This document shows, in pieces, positions 29,895 to 39,548 of a stretch of 64,000 nt of DNA. The notes under the pieces are model-generated. The model was not told the origin of the DNA. It searched no databases and was given only the letters and a program-made list of their open reading frames with translations. Numbering within the stretch: the stretch's first letter is position 1; each line of letters opens with the position of its first letter. This stretch comes from Pseudomonas sp. GM48 (lineage in GTDB: Bacteria; Pseudomonadota; Gammaproteobacteria; Pseudomonadales; Pseudomonadaceae). Location of the stretch: positions 1 through 64,000 of the forward strand of contig NZ_AKJM01000034.1 in NCBI RefSeq assembly GCF_000282335.1. The letters run 5' to 3'. Both the position numbers and the translations under genes were made by a program.

Positions 29895-31763
29895 ATGCTG
29901 AACAAATATCCTCTGTGGAAATACATTCTGATCCTGGCGGTGCTGGCGGTCGGTCTGATTTATTCCGCTCCCAATCTTTATCCTGATGACCCGGCCATTC
30001 AGGTCAGCGGTGCAAGCACTGCGCTGCAGGTCAATCAGGCTGATCTGGATCGTGTGAGCGCTGCGCTCAAGGAATCCGGGATCAACGTCAAGGCAGCTAC
30101 CCTGTCTGCCAGCGGCAAGGGCGGGCTGATTCGCCTGACCAAGGCTGAAGATCAGCTGCCGGCCAAGGACGTTGTACGCAAGGCGTTGGGTGATGACTAC
30201 GTCGTTGCATTGAACCTGGCACAAACCACCCCGCAATGGCTGCGCAACCTCGCTGCGCACCCGATGAAGCTGGGTCTGGACTTGTCCGGTGGTGTGCACT
30301 TCCTGCTGGAAGTGGACATGGACAAAGCCCTCGACGCACGCCTGAAAGTCTACGAAGGCGATGTAAAGAGCCTGCTGCGTAAAGAAAAGCTGCGCTATCG
30401 CAGCCTGCCGCAACTCAATGGTGCCATTCAGCTGGGCTTCTCCGATGAAGCAACCCGCGAACAGGCCCGTGTACTGGTTCGCAAGAACTTCAACGATTTC
30501 GACATTGTTCCGGCCGACCTCAATGGTCAACCGGTGCTGCGTCTGGCGATGACCCCGGCCAAGCTGGCGGAAATCCGCGAATACTCCATCAAGCAGAACT
30601 TGACCACGGTACGTAACCGCGTCAACGAGCTGGGTGTTGCCGAACCGATCGTCCAGCGTCAGGGCGCCAACCGCATCGTGGTTGAGCTGCCGGGCGTGCA
30701 GGACACCGCAGAAGCCAAGCGTATTCTCGGCAAGACGGCGAACCTTGAGTTCCGTCTGGCTGCTGAGCCGGGTGCTTCGAAAGCCACTTCCGAATCCTTT
30801 GAATTCCGTGAGGGTAAGCGTCCTCCTGCGCTGATCGAGCGTGGCCTGATCATCACCGGTGACCAGGTGACTGACGCCAAGGCTGGCTTCGGCGAGCACG
30901 GCACGCCGGAAGTGAACATCCGTCTGGACGGTCACGGCGGTGAGCTGATGAGCCGTGCGACCCGTTCGAACGTTGGTCGCAGCATGGCGGTGATCTTCAT
31001 CGAGCAGCGTCCGGTGACCACTTACACCAAGCAAGTGGTTAACGGTGTCGAGAAAGACGTAGCGGTTCAGTCGTTTAAAGAAGAGAAGAAAATCATCAGC
31101 CTGGCGACCATCCAGTCGCCGCTGGGTGCGCAGTTCCGTATCACCGGCCTGAACGGCCAGGGCGAGTCGTCCGAGCTGGCGCTGTTGCTGCGTGCCGGTG
31201 GTCTGGCTGCACCGATGTACTTTGCTGAAGAACGCACCATTGGTCCAAGCCTGGGTGCGGACAACATCACTAAAGGTATCGATGCATCGCTGTGGGGCAT
31301 GCTGTTCGTCTCGCTGTTCATCATGGCCATCTACCGCTTCTTCGGCCTCATCGCCACCGTCGCTCTGGCGGTAAACATGGTGATGCTGCTGGCGCTGATG
31401 TCGCTGCTGGGTGCAACGCTGACCCTGCCGGGCATCGCCGGTATCGTGTTGACCATGGGTATGGCGGTCGACGCCAACGTGCTGATCTTCTCGCGGATTC
31501 GTGAAGAGATCGCCGCCGGCATGACCGTGCAGCGCGCAATCAACGAAGGCTTCGGCCGGGCATTCACCGCGATTCTCGACGCCAACCTGACCACCTTGCT
31601 GGTCGGCGGCATCCTCTTTGCCATGGGCACCGGCCCGGTCAAGGGCTTCGCAGTGACCATGTCCCTCGGGATCTTTACCTCGATGTTCACGGCCATCATG
31701 GTGACCCGCGCGATGGTCAACCTGATCTTCGGCGGTCGTGACTTCAAGAAGTTGTGGATTTAA
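29895..31763 (+). CDS. secD: Protein translocase subunit SecD
   Basis: A 622-residue RND-type membrane protein, using the proton motive force to help preproteins emerge. The N-terminal TM helix is KYILILAVLAVGLIYSAP; a large periplasmic region contains GLDLSGGVHFLLEVD; and the C-terminal TM bundle has GIVLTMGMAVDANVLIFSRIREE. The frame opens at a GTG (29892), but the adjacent ATG at 29895 is the usual start. Ten bases separate it from secF. Confidence 0.95.
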   Translation: MLNKYPLWKYILILAVLAVGLIYSAPNLYPDDPAIQVSGASTALQVNQADLDRVSAALKESGINVKAATLSASGKGGLIRLTKAEDQLPAKDVVRKALGDDYVVALNLAQTTPQWLRNLAAHPMKLGLDLSGGVHFLLEVDMDKALDARLKVYEGDVKSLLRKEKLRYRSLPQLNGAIQLGFSDEATREQARVLVRKNFNDFDIVPADLNGQPVLRLAMTPAKLAEIREYSIKQNLTTVRNRVNELGVAEPIVQRQGANRIVVELPGVQDTAEAKRILGKTANLEFRLAAEPGASKATSESFEFREGKRPPALIERGLIITGDQVTDAKAGFGEHGTPEVNIRLDGHGGELMSRATRSNVGRSMAVIFIEQRPVTTYTKQVVNGVEKDVAVQSFKEEKKIISLATIQSPLGAQFRITGLNGQGESSELALLLRAGGLAAPMYFAEERTIGPSLGADNITKGIDASLWGMLFVSLFIMAIYRFFGLIATVALAVNMVMLLALMSLLGATLTLPGIAGIVLTMGMAVDANVLIFSRIREEIAAGMTVQRAINEGFGRAFTAILDANLTTLLVGGILFAMGTGPVKGFAVTMSLGIFTSMFTAIMVTRAMVNLIFGGRDFKKLWI

Positions 31764-31772
31764 GGGGCTGCC

Positions 31773-32687
31773 ATGTTACGTACAATCAACTTCATGGGCG
31801 TTCGCAACTTTGCGTTCGGCGTCACATTGTTCCTTACCGCGCTGGCAATGTTCAGTGTCTTCCACAAGGGCATGAACTGGGGCCTGGACTTCACCGGCGG
31901 TACGCTCATCGAGCTGACCTATGAGCGTCCGGCCGACGTTACCAAGGTGCGTGAGCAACTGGTGACCGCGGGTTATCACGAAGCCATCGTGCAGAACTTC
32001 GGTGCAACCACCGACCTGCTGGTGCGTATGCCTGGCGAAGATCCGCAACTGGGTCACCAGGTAGCCGAAGCCTTACAGAAGGTCGGCGGCGAGAACCCGG
32101 CGACGGTCAAGCGTGTCGAGTTCGTCGGCCCGCAGGTGGGTGAAGAACTGCGCGACCAGGGCGGCCTCGGCATGCTGATGGCGCTGGGCGGCATCCTGAT
32201 CTACCTGGCTTTCCGCTTTCAGTGGAAGTTTGCGGTCGGCGCGATCGTATCCTTGATCCACGACGTGATCGTGACCATCGGTATCCTGTCGTTCTTCCAG
32301 ATCACCTTCGACCTGACGGTGCTGGCGGCGGTACTGGCGATCATCGGTTACTCGCTCAACGACACCATCGTGGTATTCGACCGGGTTCGTGAGAACTTCC
32401 GTGTACTGCGCAAGGCCACCCTGATCGAGAACATCAACATCTCGACCACGCAAACCCTGCTGCGGACCATGGCGACTTCGATCTCCACCTTGCTGGCGAT
32501 CGCGGCCCTGCTGTTCTTCGGCGGCGACAACCTGTTCGGCTTCTCCATTGCCCTGTTCATCGGTGTTCTGGCGGGTACTTACTCGTCGATCTACATCGCT
32601 AACGTGGTGCTGATCTGGCTGAACCTGAGCACGGAAGACCTGATTCCTCCTGCCAATACCGAGAAGGAAGTCGACGACCGTCCTTGA
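31773..32687 (+). CDS. secF: Protein translocase subunit SecF
   Basis: A 304-residue partner of SecD with six TM helices. It contains GLDFTGGTLIELTYE after the first helix, AALVAIIGYSLNDT-like sequence (AAVLAIIGYSLNDTIVVFDRVREN) and, near the end, GVLAGTYSSIYIANVVLIWL. An intrinsic terminator follows at 32721. Confidence 0.95.
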   Translation: MLRTINFMGVRNFAFGVTLFLTALAMFSVFHKGMNWGLDFTGGTLIELTYERPADVTKVREQLVTAGYHEAIVQNFGATTDLLVRMPGEDPQLGHQVAEALQKVGGENPATVKRVEFVGPQVGEELRDQGGLGMLMALGGILIYLAFRFQWKFAVGAIVSLIHDVIVTIGILSFFQITFDLTVLAAVLAIIGYSLNDTIVVFDRVRENFRVLRKATLIENINISTTQTLLRTMATSISTLLAIAALLFFGGDNLFGFSIALFIGVLAGTYSSIYIANVVLIWLNLSTEDLIPPANTEKEVDDRP

Positions 32688-32720
32688 GGGAAATTTCCTA
32701 GGGTGGTGTAGTCCAAAAAA

Positions 32721-32748
32721 GGCGCGAGTTGAACTCGCGCCTTTTTTT
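32721..32748 (+). terminator. Intrinsic terminator of queA-tgt-yajC-secDF
   Basis: GGCGCGAGTTGAACTCGCGCC, a nearly perfect 9-bp hairpin (32721-32741), followed by seven T. Confidence 0.92.
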
Positions 32749-32808
32749 GTGCTCCAAGGCTGGGAGAAGCGCGGACAAGTTCCGCATGTGATGGTCCAGG
32801 AGGTTCAT

Positions 32809-33360
32809 GTGAACAAGTCGATGCTGGTTGGTGCGGTACTGGGTGCTGTCGGTGTGACTGCCGGGGGTGCTGTGGCCACCTACAGCCTGGTTAAAAAAAG
32901 CGGCCCTGAGTTTGCTCAGGTTTTAGCCGTTGAGCCGGTCAAGACACAAATCAAGACTCCACGTGAAGTATGCAAGGATGTAACGGTCACCCGGCAGGCG
33001 CCGGTGAAAGATCAACATCAGATCGCCGGTACGGTGGTCGGTGCGTTGGCAGGTGGTTTGCTGGGTAACCAGATCGGTGGCGGCACTGGTAAGAAGATCG
33101 CCACGGTCGCGGGTGCTGTCGGTGGTGGTTATGCCGGCAACAAGGTGCAGGAAGGCATGCAAGAGCGTGATACCTACACCACGACCCAGACCCGCTGTAA
33201 CACTGTTAACGACATCAGTGACAAGGTTGTAGGTTACGACGTGCGTTATTCGCTGGACGGCAAGGAAGGCAAGGTGCGCATGGATCGCGATCCAGGCAAT
33301 CAGATTCCTGTGGATAAAGAGGGCAAGTTGATCTTGTCGGAGAATCAGCAGGGGCAGTAA
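32809..33360 (+). CDS. Glycine-zipper 2TM (17-kDa surface antigen-like) envelope protein
   Basis: A 183-residue protein. It starts with a hydrophobic, glycine-rich signal anchor (MLVGAVLGAVGVTAGGAVATYSLV) and has a glycine zipper core, GTVVGALAGGLLGNQIGGGTG, then AGAVGGGYAGNKV, the pattern of the Rick_17kDa_Anti family. Its role is probably envelope maintenance, but no reaction is known. The GTG at 32809 is chosen because AGGAGG lies just upstream; an ATG two bases earlier is followed at once by a stop. Cysteines at C64-like and C147-like positions may pair. Confidence 0.85.
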   Translation: MNKSMLVGAVLGAVGVTAGGAVATYSLVKKSGPEFAQVLAVEPVKTQIKTPREVCKDVTVTRQAPVKDQHQIAGTVVGALAGGLLGNQIGGGTGKKIATVAGAVGGGYAGNKVQEGMQERDTYTTTQTRCNTVNDISDKVVGYDVRYSLDGKEGKVRMDRDPGNQIPVDKEGKLILSENQQGQ

Positions 33361-33383
33361 TCTGCTGAAGCTGGATAAAAAAG

Positions 33384-33408
33384 AAGCACCCTGCGGGGTG
33401 CTTTTTTT
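33384..33408 (+). terminator. Intrinsic terminator of the glycine-zipper gene
   Basis: AGCACCCTGCGGGGTGCT hairpin followed by T7, 25 bases after the stop codon. Confidence 0.92.
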
Positions 33409-33443
33409 GTGCCCACAATTTCTGCATCACCACCAATCCCCCC

Positions 33444-33533
33444 TGTGGGAGCGGGCTTGCTCGCGAAGGCGGTGTATCAGTCACTATTAATGCTGGCTGA
33501 CACGCCGCCTTCGCGAGCAAGCCCGCTCCCACA
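33444..33533. repeat. REP inverted pair (BIME)
   Basis: TGTGGGAGCGGGCTTGC at 33444 and its reverse complement ending at 33533, with GGCGGTGTATCAG/GACACGCCGCC also pairing inside, so the whole 90 bases can fold. Lies between convergent terminators. Confidence 0.9.
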
Positions 33534-33571
33534 TTGGTGCTGTGGTGTTATTGGGGCTGGATTTCAGGCAT

Positions 33572-33599
33572 AAAAAAAGCACCCCGAAGGGTGCTTTTC
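33572..33599. terminator. Bidirectional terminator, mainly for suhB
   Basis: AGCACCC-CGAA-GGGTGCT hairpin with seven A on the left (T-run on the minus strand, serving suhB) and TTTT on the right. Confidence 0.9.
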
Positions 33600-33612
33600 T
33601 GTCGCTGGAAGC

Positions 33613-34431
33613 TTAGCGTTTCAGCGAGGCCGGCAGGTGCGGCTGGATGGCCGTCAGGACTGCCTTGAAGCATTTGGTGTTGCCGGCAACGACGTGGCCT
33701 TTTTCAAGGAAGTCGTGACCGCCGGTGAAGTCGCTCACCAAACCGCCGGCTTCCTGGATCAGCAGGGCGCCTGCAGCCATGTCCCACTCGGACAGGCCCG
33801 ACTCCCAGAACGCGTCGAAACGACCGGCAGCCACGTAGGCCAGGTCCAAGCTCGCGGAACCTGCACGGCGGATGCCGGCAGTCTGGCCAACCAGAGCGCG
33901 GAACATGCCCAGGTAGTTGTCGAGGTTGTCCATCTGGTCGTCACGGAACGGGAAGCCGGTACCCAGCAGGGCGCCGTCCAGGCTGGTACGACCGCTGACG
34001 CGCAGGCGACGACCGTTCAGTTGAGCGCCGCGACCACGGCTGGCGGTGAATTCTTCCTGGCGAACCGGGTCCAGAACAACGGCGTGTTCCAGGCGACCGC
34101 GGTATTTGCAGGCGATGCTGACAGCGAAGTGAGGAATGCCGCGCAGGAAGTTGGTGGTGCCGTCCAGCGGATCGATGATCCACAGGTACTCTTCGCCTTC
34201 GATGCCGGTGCCGGCGTGCATGCCGGTCTCTTCACCCATGATGGAGTGATTCGGGTAGGCCTTGCGCAGGGCGTCGATGATTTTCTGTTCAGCGGCGCGA
34301 TCCACCTCGGATACGTAATCCTTGGCGTCTTTTTCGTCGACCTTGATGGTATCCAGGCGCTCGATGGAGCGGAAGATCAATTCACTGGCGCTGCGGGCGG
34401 CGCGCAGCGCGATATTCAGCATGGGCTGCAT
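33613..34431 (-). CDS. suhB: Inositol-1-monophosphatase family protein SuhB
   Basis: A 272-residue Mg-dependent phosphatase. The metal sites are visible: GEETG (Glu), WIIDPLDGTTNFLRG (Asp-Pro-Leu-Asp) and SEWDMAAGALLIQEAGG. In gamma-proteobacteria SuhB also binds the Nus complex in rRNA transcription, and in Pseudomonas it affects virulence regulation. The gene is divergent from trmJ, with about 150 bases between. Confidence 0.95.
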   Translation of the reverse strand: MQPMLNIALRAARSASELIFRSIERLDTIKVDEKDAKDYVSEVDRAAEQKIIDALRKAYPNHSIMGEETGMHAGTGIEGEEYLWIIDPLDGTTNFLRGIPHFAVSIACKYRGRLEHAVVLDPVRQEEFTASRGRGAQLNGRRLRVSGRTSLDGALLGTGFPFRDDQMDNLDNYLGMFRALVGQTAGIRRAGSASLDLAYVAAGRFDAFWESGLSEWDMAAGALLIQEAGGLVSDFTGGHDFLEKGHVVAGNTKCFKAVLTAIQPHLPASLKR

Positions 34432-34577
34432 GGATGTGTCACCTAAGGTTGTTAAAGAAAGCCGGGCATTCTATCAGAAAGTTTCTACAGGAGAAGGACG
34501 ACGTTCGCTTTCATAGCTTAACGGTAGGTGTAGCTGTAAGATTCTGCTCCCGATTATTGTGTTCGAGAGCGCCTCCC

Positions 34578-35348
34578 TTGCTGCAAAACATTCGTGTCGT
34601 CCTGGTCAATACCAGCCATCCGGGCAATATCGGCGGGGCTGCGCGTGCCATGAAGAACATGGGCCTGTCGCGGCTGGTGCTGGTCGAGCCTCGTCAGTTC
34701 CCGCACCACGAAGCCGACGCCCGTGCTTCGGGTGCCGGGGACATCCTTGAAAACGCGCAAGTCGTCGCCACCTTGGAAGATGCGTTGGTCGGTTGCAACC
34801 TGGTGCTCGGCACCAGCGCCCGCGACCGGCGCATTCCCTGGCCGCTGCTCGATCCCCGCGAATGCGGAGCGAAAGTGGTGGAGGAGGCCGGGCAGGGCGC
34901 GGAAATCGCCCTGGTGTTCGGGCGTGAAGATTCCGGCCTGACCAATGAAGAGCTGCAGCGATGTCATTACCACGTGCACATCCCATCAGACCCTGAGTTC
35001 AGCTCGCTGAATCTTGGGGCGGCGGTGCAAGTGTTGAGTTATGAAGTGCGCATGTCCTGGCTGGCTGCCCAAGGCCAGCCGAGCAAGGTTGAGAAGGAAG
35101 AAGTGGCTTCGGTCAAAAGCGCTGAGCTGGCGACCATGGATGAACTGGAGCGATTCTATGAGCACCTGGAGCAAACCCTGGTGGCCATCGAATTCCTCGA
35201 TCCGGAAAAGCCACGGCACTTGATGGCGCGCCTGCGCCGGTTGTACGGACGCAGCTCGGTCAGCCGGGCGGAAATGAATATTTTGCGTGGCATCCTCACG
35301 GAAACCCAAAAAGCGGCCCGTGGTGAGCTACTAAAGCGGAAGGATTAA
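34578..35348 (+). CDS. trmJ: tRNA (cytidine/uridine-2'-O-)-methyltransferase TrmJ
   Basis: A 256-residue SPOUT methyltransferase that modifies position 32 of tRNAs. [25 protein letters not shown] is the TrmJ N-terminus; the AdoMet knot is in [16 protein letters not shown] and [18 protein letters not shown] helical C-terminal region follows. The TTG at 34578 gives the normal length and start; the frame runs back to 34434 but the extra sequence has no family resemblance. Stop overlaps the cysE start region. Confidence 0.92.
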   Translation: MLQNIRVVLVNTSHPGNIGGAARAMKNMGLSRLVLVEPRQFPHHEADARASGAGDILENAQVVATLEDALVGCNLVLGTSARDRRIPWPLLDPRECGAKVVEEAGQGAEIALVFGREDSGLTNEELQRCHYHVHIPSDPEFSSLNLGAAVQVLSYEVRMSWLAAQGQPSKVEKEEVASVKSAELATMDELERFYEHLEQTLVAIEFLDPEKPRHLMARLRRLYGRSSVSRAEMNILRGILTETQKAARGELLKRKD

Positions 35349-35350
35349 TG

Positions 35351-36127
35351 ATGTTCGAGCGTTTGCGTGAAGATATCCAGAGCGTATTCCACCGAGACCC
35401 GGCGGCGCGTAACGCTTTTGAAGTCCTGACTTGCTACCCGGGCATGCACGCCATCTGGATACACCGCTTGTCGGCGATGCTATGGCGGGCGGACCTGAAA
35501 TGGCTGGCGCGGCTGGTGTCGAACTTCGGCCGCTGGTTGACCGGGATCGAGATTCATCCGGGGGCCAAAGTGGGGCGTCGCTTCTTTATTGACCATGGCA
35601 TGGGCATCGTCATCGGTGAAACCGCCGAGATCGGCGATGACGTCACTATTTATCAGGGCGTGACCCTGGGCGGCACCAGCTGGAACAAGGGCAAGCGGCA
35701 TCCGACCTTGGGTGATGGCGTAGTGGTCGGGGCGGGCGCCAAGGTGCTCGGGCCGTTCACTGTCGGTGCCGGTGCCAAGGTGGGTTCCAATGCTGTCGTG
35801 ACCAAGGAAGTGCCTCCCGGCGCGACCGTGGTCGGGATTCCGGGGCGGATCATCGTCAAATCCGACGAAGAGCAGGATGCCAAGCGCAAGGCCATGGCCG
35901 AGAAGATTGGTTTTGATGCCTACGGCGTGACTGAAGATATGCCTGACCCGGTCGCTCGCGCCATTAACCAGTTGCTCGACCACCTGCAGGCAGTCGATGG
36001 GCGTCTGGAGGGGATGTGTGGTGCGTTGAAGGATCTGGGCAGTAATTACTGTGCGAAAGATCTGCCTGAACTGCGCGAAGAAGACTTCGCCTGTGTGAAG
36101 GACAAGGATCAGAGTCAGGCTAGCTAG
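35351..36127 (+). CDS. cysE: Serine O-acetyltransferase
   Basis: A 258-residue hexapeptide-repeat acetyltransferase making O-acetylserine for cysteine synthesis. [19 protein letters not shown] marks the N-terminal domain; the left-handed beta-helix holds [30 protein letters not shown] with the catalytic His/Asp, [15 protein letters not shown], and the coil repeats to about residue 175. Of two adjacent ATGs (35348, 35351), the second is better spaced from GGAAGGA. It directly precedes the isc operon, fitting a link between cysteine supply and IscS. Confidence 0.94.
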   Translation: MFERLREDIQSVFHRDPAARNAFEVLTCYPGMHAIWIHRLSAMLWRADLKWLARLVSNFGRWLTGIEIHPGAKVGRRFFIDHGMGIVIGETAEIGDDVTIYQGVTLGGTSWNKGKRHPTLGDGVVVGAGAKVLGPFTVGAGAKVGSNAVVTKEVPPGATVVGIPGRIIVKSDEEQDAKRKAMAEKIGFDAYGVTEDMPDPVARAINQLLDHLQAVDGRLEGMCGALKDLGSNYCAKDLPELREEDFACVKDKDQSQAS

Positions 36128-36140
36128 ACCGCGTCGACCT

Positions 36141-36206
36141 CTTCGCGAGCAAGCCCGCTCCCACAGGATGTTCATCGTCCCTGTGGGAGCGGGCTTGCTC
36201 GCGAAG
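36141..36206. repeat. REP inverted pair, outward-facing
   Basis: CTTCGCGAGCAAGCCCGCTCCCACA (first 20: CTTCGCGAGCAAGCCCGCTC) at 36141-36165 and its exact reverse complement at 36182-36206, separated by 16 bases. Orientation is opposite to most pairs here. Ends the cysE unit. Confidence 0.9.
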
Positions 36207-36275
36207 AACGATAACGCGCATTTGCTGGTGATACACGCCCAGCCTTTGTTATGATGCGGCCGCTCTTTTGCGGGT

Positions 36276-36333
36276 AAACCTGACTAAAGTACTAGGTCTT
36301 ATAGTTGACTTAAATACTCGGGAATTGCATACT
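36276..36333 (+). promoter_or_regulatory. iscR promoter with two type 1 IscR-like sites
   Basis: ATAGTTGACTTAAATACTCG... (36301-36325) closely follows the type 1 IscR consensus and the E. coli iscR site. A second, weaker match with GACTAAAGTACTAGGTC lies at 36276-36302. The downstream site contains TTGACT (36305-36310), a 17-base spacer and CATACT (36328-36333), a sigma-70 promoter. Binding of [2Fe-2S]-IscR here would shut the operon off when clusters are plentiful. Confidence 0.82.
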
Positions 36334-36364
36334 CGCCTCATTCCGAACTCCGTGGTAATTGTCC

Positions 36365-36856
36365 ATGCGACTGACTACAAAAGGCCGATACGCCGTGACC
36401 GCCATGCTTGACCTGGCGTTGCACGCGCAGCACGGGCCCGTGTCCCTGGCCGATATCTCCGAGCGCCAAGGCATCTCCCTGTCCTACCTCGAACAGCTTT
36501 TCGCCAAGCTGCGCCGCAGCAACCTGGTGTCCAGTGTGCGTGGTCCGGGCGGCGGCTACCAATTGTCCCGCGACATGCAGGGCATCCAGGTCGCCCAGGT
36601 GATCGATGCGGTGAACGAATCGGTCGATGCAACCAAATGCCAGGGGCAGGGTGATTGCCATTCCGGCGACACTTGCCTGACTCACCACTTGTGGTGCGAC
36701 CTGAGCCTGCAGATTCACGAATTTCTGAGCGGTATCAGCTTGGCTGATCTTGTGACTCGCCGTGAGGTGCAAGAAGTAGCCCAGCGTCAGGACCAGCGCC
36801 GTTGCAACAGCAAGGTGCCACGCCTGGACAAGATTGAAGCGTCCGCCGTCGAATGA
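36365..36856 (+). CDS. iscR: Fe-S cluster assembly transcriptional regulator IscR
   Basis: A 163-residue Rrf2-family repressor. It opens [18 protein letters not shown] with the winged HTH, includes [31 protein letters not shown], and carries the cluster ligands in [19 protein letters not shown] (three Cys and a His). It senses cluster demand and represses its own operon. ATG 36365 is preceded by GGTAATTGTCC with no strong ribosome site, but matches the family start. Confidence 0.96.
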   Translation: MRLTTKGRYAVTAMLDLALHAQHGPVSLADISERQGISLSYLEQLFAKLRRSNLVSSVRGPGGGYQLSRDMQGIQVAQVIDAVNESVDATKCQGQGDCHSGDTCLTHHLWCDLSLQIHEFLSGISLADLVTRREVQEVAQRQDQRRCNSKVPRLDKIEASAVE

Positions 36857-36906
36857 CAGCCAAAGAGCTAGCGGCACGCCAGCCAGCCCGATTTAGGAGA
36901 TAGTCC

Positions 36907-38121
36907 ATGAAATTGCCGATTTACCTTGATTACTCTGCGACCACCCCGGTTGATCCGCGTGTCGCGCAAAAAATGAGTGAATGCCTGCTGGTCGACGGAA
37001 ACTTCGGTAACCCGGCGTCCCGTTCCCACGTGTTCGGCTGGAAAGCTGAAGAGTCCGTTGAAAACGCTCGCCGTCAGGTCGCCGACCTGGTCAACGCCGA
37101 TCCGCGTGAAATCGTCTGGACCTCCGGTGCCACCGAATCCGACAACTTGGCAATCAAGGGTGCGGCGCATTTCTATGCCACCAAAGGCAAACACCTGATC
37201 ACCACCAAGATTGAGCACAAGGCTGTCCTCGACACCATGCGCCAACTGGAGCGTGAAGGTTTTGAAGTCACCTACATCGAGCCTCGCACCGATGGCCTGG
37301 TGACGCCTGAAATGATCGAAGCAGAACTGCGTGATGACACCATCCTGGTTTCGGTCATGCACGTGAACAACGAAATCGGCACCATCAACGACATCGCAGC
37401 CATCGGCGAACTGACCCGCTCCAGGGGCATCCTGTTCCACGTCGACGCTGCTCAGTCCACCGGCAAGGTCGATATCGACCTGTCGAAGCTGAAAGTCGAC
37501 ATGATGTCGTTCTCTGCCCACAAAACCTACGGTCCTAAAGGCATCGGCGCCCTGTACGTGAGCCGCAAGCCGCGCGTACGTATCGAAGCGACCATGCACG
37601 GTGGCGGTCACGAGCGTGGCATGCGTTCCGGTACCCTGGCGACCCACCAGATCGTCGGCATGGGCGAAGCTTTCCGTGTAGCCAAGGAAGACATGGCTGC
37701 CGAGAACGTGCGCATCAAGGCCCTGAGCGACCGTTTCTTCAAGCAGGTCGAGCACCTGGAAGAGCTGTACGTCAATGGCAGCATGAGCGCCCGCGTTCCG
37801 CACAACCTGAACCTGAGCTTCAACTACGTTGAAGGCGAGTCGCTGATCATGGCGCTCAAGGATCTGGCGGTTTCGTCCGGTTCGGCCTGCACCTCGGCAT
37901 CGCTTGAGCCTTCGTACGTACTGCGTGCCCTGGGCCGCAATGACGAACTGGCCCACAGTTCGATCCGTTTCACCTTCGGCCGCTTCACCACCGAAGAAGA
38001 AATCGACTACGCCGCGCAGAAAGTCTGCGAGGCCGTTATCAAGCTGCGAGCTCTGTCGCCGCTGTGGGACATGTACAAAGACGGTGTCGATATCTCGAAG
38101 ATCGAGTGGGCGGCACACTAA
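36907..38121 (+). CDS. iscS: Cysteine desulfurase IscS
   Basis: A 404-residue PLP enzyme that takes sulfur from cysteine for clusters and tRNA thiolation. [16 protein letters not shown] is the start, [17 protein letters not shown] and [18 protein letters not shown] include the PLP lysine, and [16 protein letters not shown] carries the active-site cysteine on its mobile loop. Strong ribosome site TTAGGAGA. Full length and intact. Confidence 0.97.
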   Translation: MKLPIYLDYSATTPVDPRVAQKMSECLLVDGNFGNPASRSHVFGWKAEESVENARRQVADLVNADPREIVWTSGATESDNLAIKGAAHFYATKGKHLITTKIEHKAVLDTMRQLEREGFEVTYIEPRTDGLVTPEMIEAELRDDTILVSVMHVNNEIGTINDIAAIGELTRSRGILFHVDAAQSTGKVDIDLSKLKVDMMSFSAHKTYGPKGIGALYVSRKPRVRIEATMHGGGHERGMRSGTLATHQIVGMGEAFRVAKEDMAAENVRIKALSDRFFKQVEHLEELYVNGSMSARVPHNLNLSFNYVEGESLIMALKDLAVSSGSACTSASLEPSYVLRALGRNDELAHSSIRFTFGRFTTEEEIDYAAQKVCEAVIKLRALSPLWDMYKDGVDISKIEWAAH

Positions 38122-38222
38122 CTATAGAAGCCGCCGGATACAGGTCCTGTAGCGACGCGGCGACTGACGCAGCGTAACTGCAGGGCCTCAAGAGCGGCCC
38201 TGATGAGTGAGGATTGAGAATC

Positions 38223-38609
38223 ATGTCTTACAGCGAAAAGGTCATCGACCACTACGAAAACCCGCGCAACGTCGGCAAGATGGACGCGGAAGATCCTGAT
38301 GTCGGCACCGGCATGGTCGGCGCTCCGGCGTGCGGCGACGTGATGCGCCTGCAGATCAAGGTCAACGACGCCGGCATCATCGAAGATGCCAAGTTCAAGA
38401 CCTACGGCTGCGGTTCGGCTATCGCTTCCAGCTCCCTCGCCACCGAGTGGATGAAGGGCAAGACCCTGGACGAAGCAGAAACCATCAAGAACACTCAGCT
38501 GGCTGAAGAACTGGCCCTGCCGCCAGTGAAAATTCACTGCTCGGTACTCGCTGAAGACGCCATCAAGGCGGCTGTTCGCGATTACAAGCAGAAGAAAGGC
38601 TTGATCTGA
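38223..38609 (+). CDS. iscU: Fe-S cluster scaffold IscU
   Basis: A 128-residue scaffold. The three cluster cysteines are in [20 protein letters not shown] and [17 protein letters not shown] is the HscA recognition motif. ATG 38223 with GAGGA upstream. Confidence 0.97.
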   Translation: MSYSEKVIDHYENPRNVGKMDAEDPDVGTGMVGAPACGDVMRLQIKVNDAGIIEDAKFKTYGCGSAIASSSLATEWMKGKTLDEAETIKNTQLAEELALPPVKIHCSVLAEDAIKAAVRDYKQKKGLI

Positions 38610-38643
38610 TTTTCGAGTTTTGGCGACGAGTAAGGAGTCACCG

Positions 38644-38967
38644 ATGGCTATCAGCATGACAGAAGCGGCTGCTCGACACGTGCGGCGCTCCCTCGACGGG
38701 CGCGGCAAAGGTGAAGGGATTCGTCTGGGTGTTCGCACCACAGGCTGTTCCGGCCTTGCCTACGTGCTGGAGTTTGTCGACGAGGTGGTTGCAGAGGATC
38801 AGGTGTTCGAGAGTCACGGCGAAAAAGTGATCATCGACCCGAAAAGCCTGGCCTACCTGGACGGCACCGAGCTCGATTTCGTCAAGGAAGGGTTGAACGA
38901 AGGCTTCAAGTTCAACAACCCCAACGTACGCGGTGAATGTGGCTGCGGCGAAAGCTTCAACATCTGA
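38644..38967 (+). CDS. iscA: Fe-S cluster carrier IscA
   Basis: A 107-residue A-type carrier with its three conserved cysteines: [13 protein letters not shown] and, at the C-terminus, GECGCGESF. It accepts clusters from IscU and passes them to target enzymes. AAGGAG precedes the ATG. Confidence 0.96.
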   Translation: MAISMTEAAARHVRRSLDGRGKGEGIRLGVRTTGCSGLAYVLEFVDEVVAEDQVFESHGEKVIIDPKSLAYLDGTELDFVKEGLNEGFKFNNPNVRGECGCGESFNI

Positions 38968-38975
38968 GGCTTGTC

Positions 38976-39497
38976 GTGGGTACTCCTTGTCATTTCGCTT
39001 TATTCGAGCTGCAACCGAGTTTTAACCTGGACCTCGATCAGCTGGCTACGCGCTATCGCGAGCTGGCGCGCGGTGTTCATCCGGACCGCTTTGCCGACGC
39101 TTCCGAACGCGAACAACGGTTGGCCCTGGAGCAATCGGCGAGCCTCAACGAGGCCTACCAGACGCTCAAGAGTCCGCCCAAGCGCGCGCGCTACCTGCTC
39201 GCCTTGAATGGTGGCGAGCTGCCGCTGGAGGTCACGGTGCATGATCCGGAGTTTCTTCTGCAACAGATGGAATTGCGTGAAGAGCTCGAAGACCTGCAGG
39301 ACAGTGCCGACCTCAACGGCGTTGCGGTCTTCAAGCGCCGCCTGAAGGCAGCCCAGGATGAGCTGAACCAAAGCTTCGCAGCTTGCTGGAACGATGCCGC
39401 GCAACGCGAAAGGGCCGAACGCCTGATGCGGCGCATGCAGTTCCTCGACAAGCTCACCTACGAAGTGCGCCAGTTAGAAGAGCGCCTCGACGATTAA
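38976..39497 (+). CDS. hscB: Co-chaperone HscB (J-domain)
   Basis: A 173-residue J-protein. The N-terminal J-domain contains [16 protein letters not shown] with the HPD motif, and the C-terminal three-helix domain binds IscU. It stimulates HscA ATPase. The GTG at 38976, eight bases after the iscA stop, gives the normal length; an upstream continuation inside iscA is rejected. Confidence 0.93.
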   Translation: MGTPCHFALFELQPSFNLDLDQLATRYRELARGVHPDRFADASEREQRLALEQSASLNEAYQTLKSPPKRARYLLALNGGELPLEVTVHDPEFLLQQMELREELEDLQDSADLNGVAVFKRRLKAAQDELNQSFAACWNDAAQRERAERLMRRMQFLDKLTYEVRQLEERLDD

Positions 39498-39548
39498 CCC
39501 AGTGCCGCTCCGGTCGCACGCCTGATATACAGATAAGTCCTGATAACG

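Noticed and set aside
36141..36206. REP pairs as CRISPR repeats
   Set aside because: Copies occur in inverted pairs at scattered places with no regular spacer array and no cas genes.
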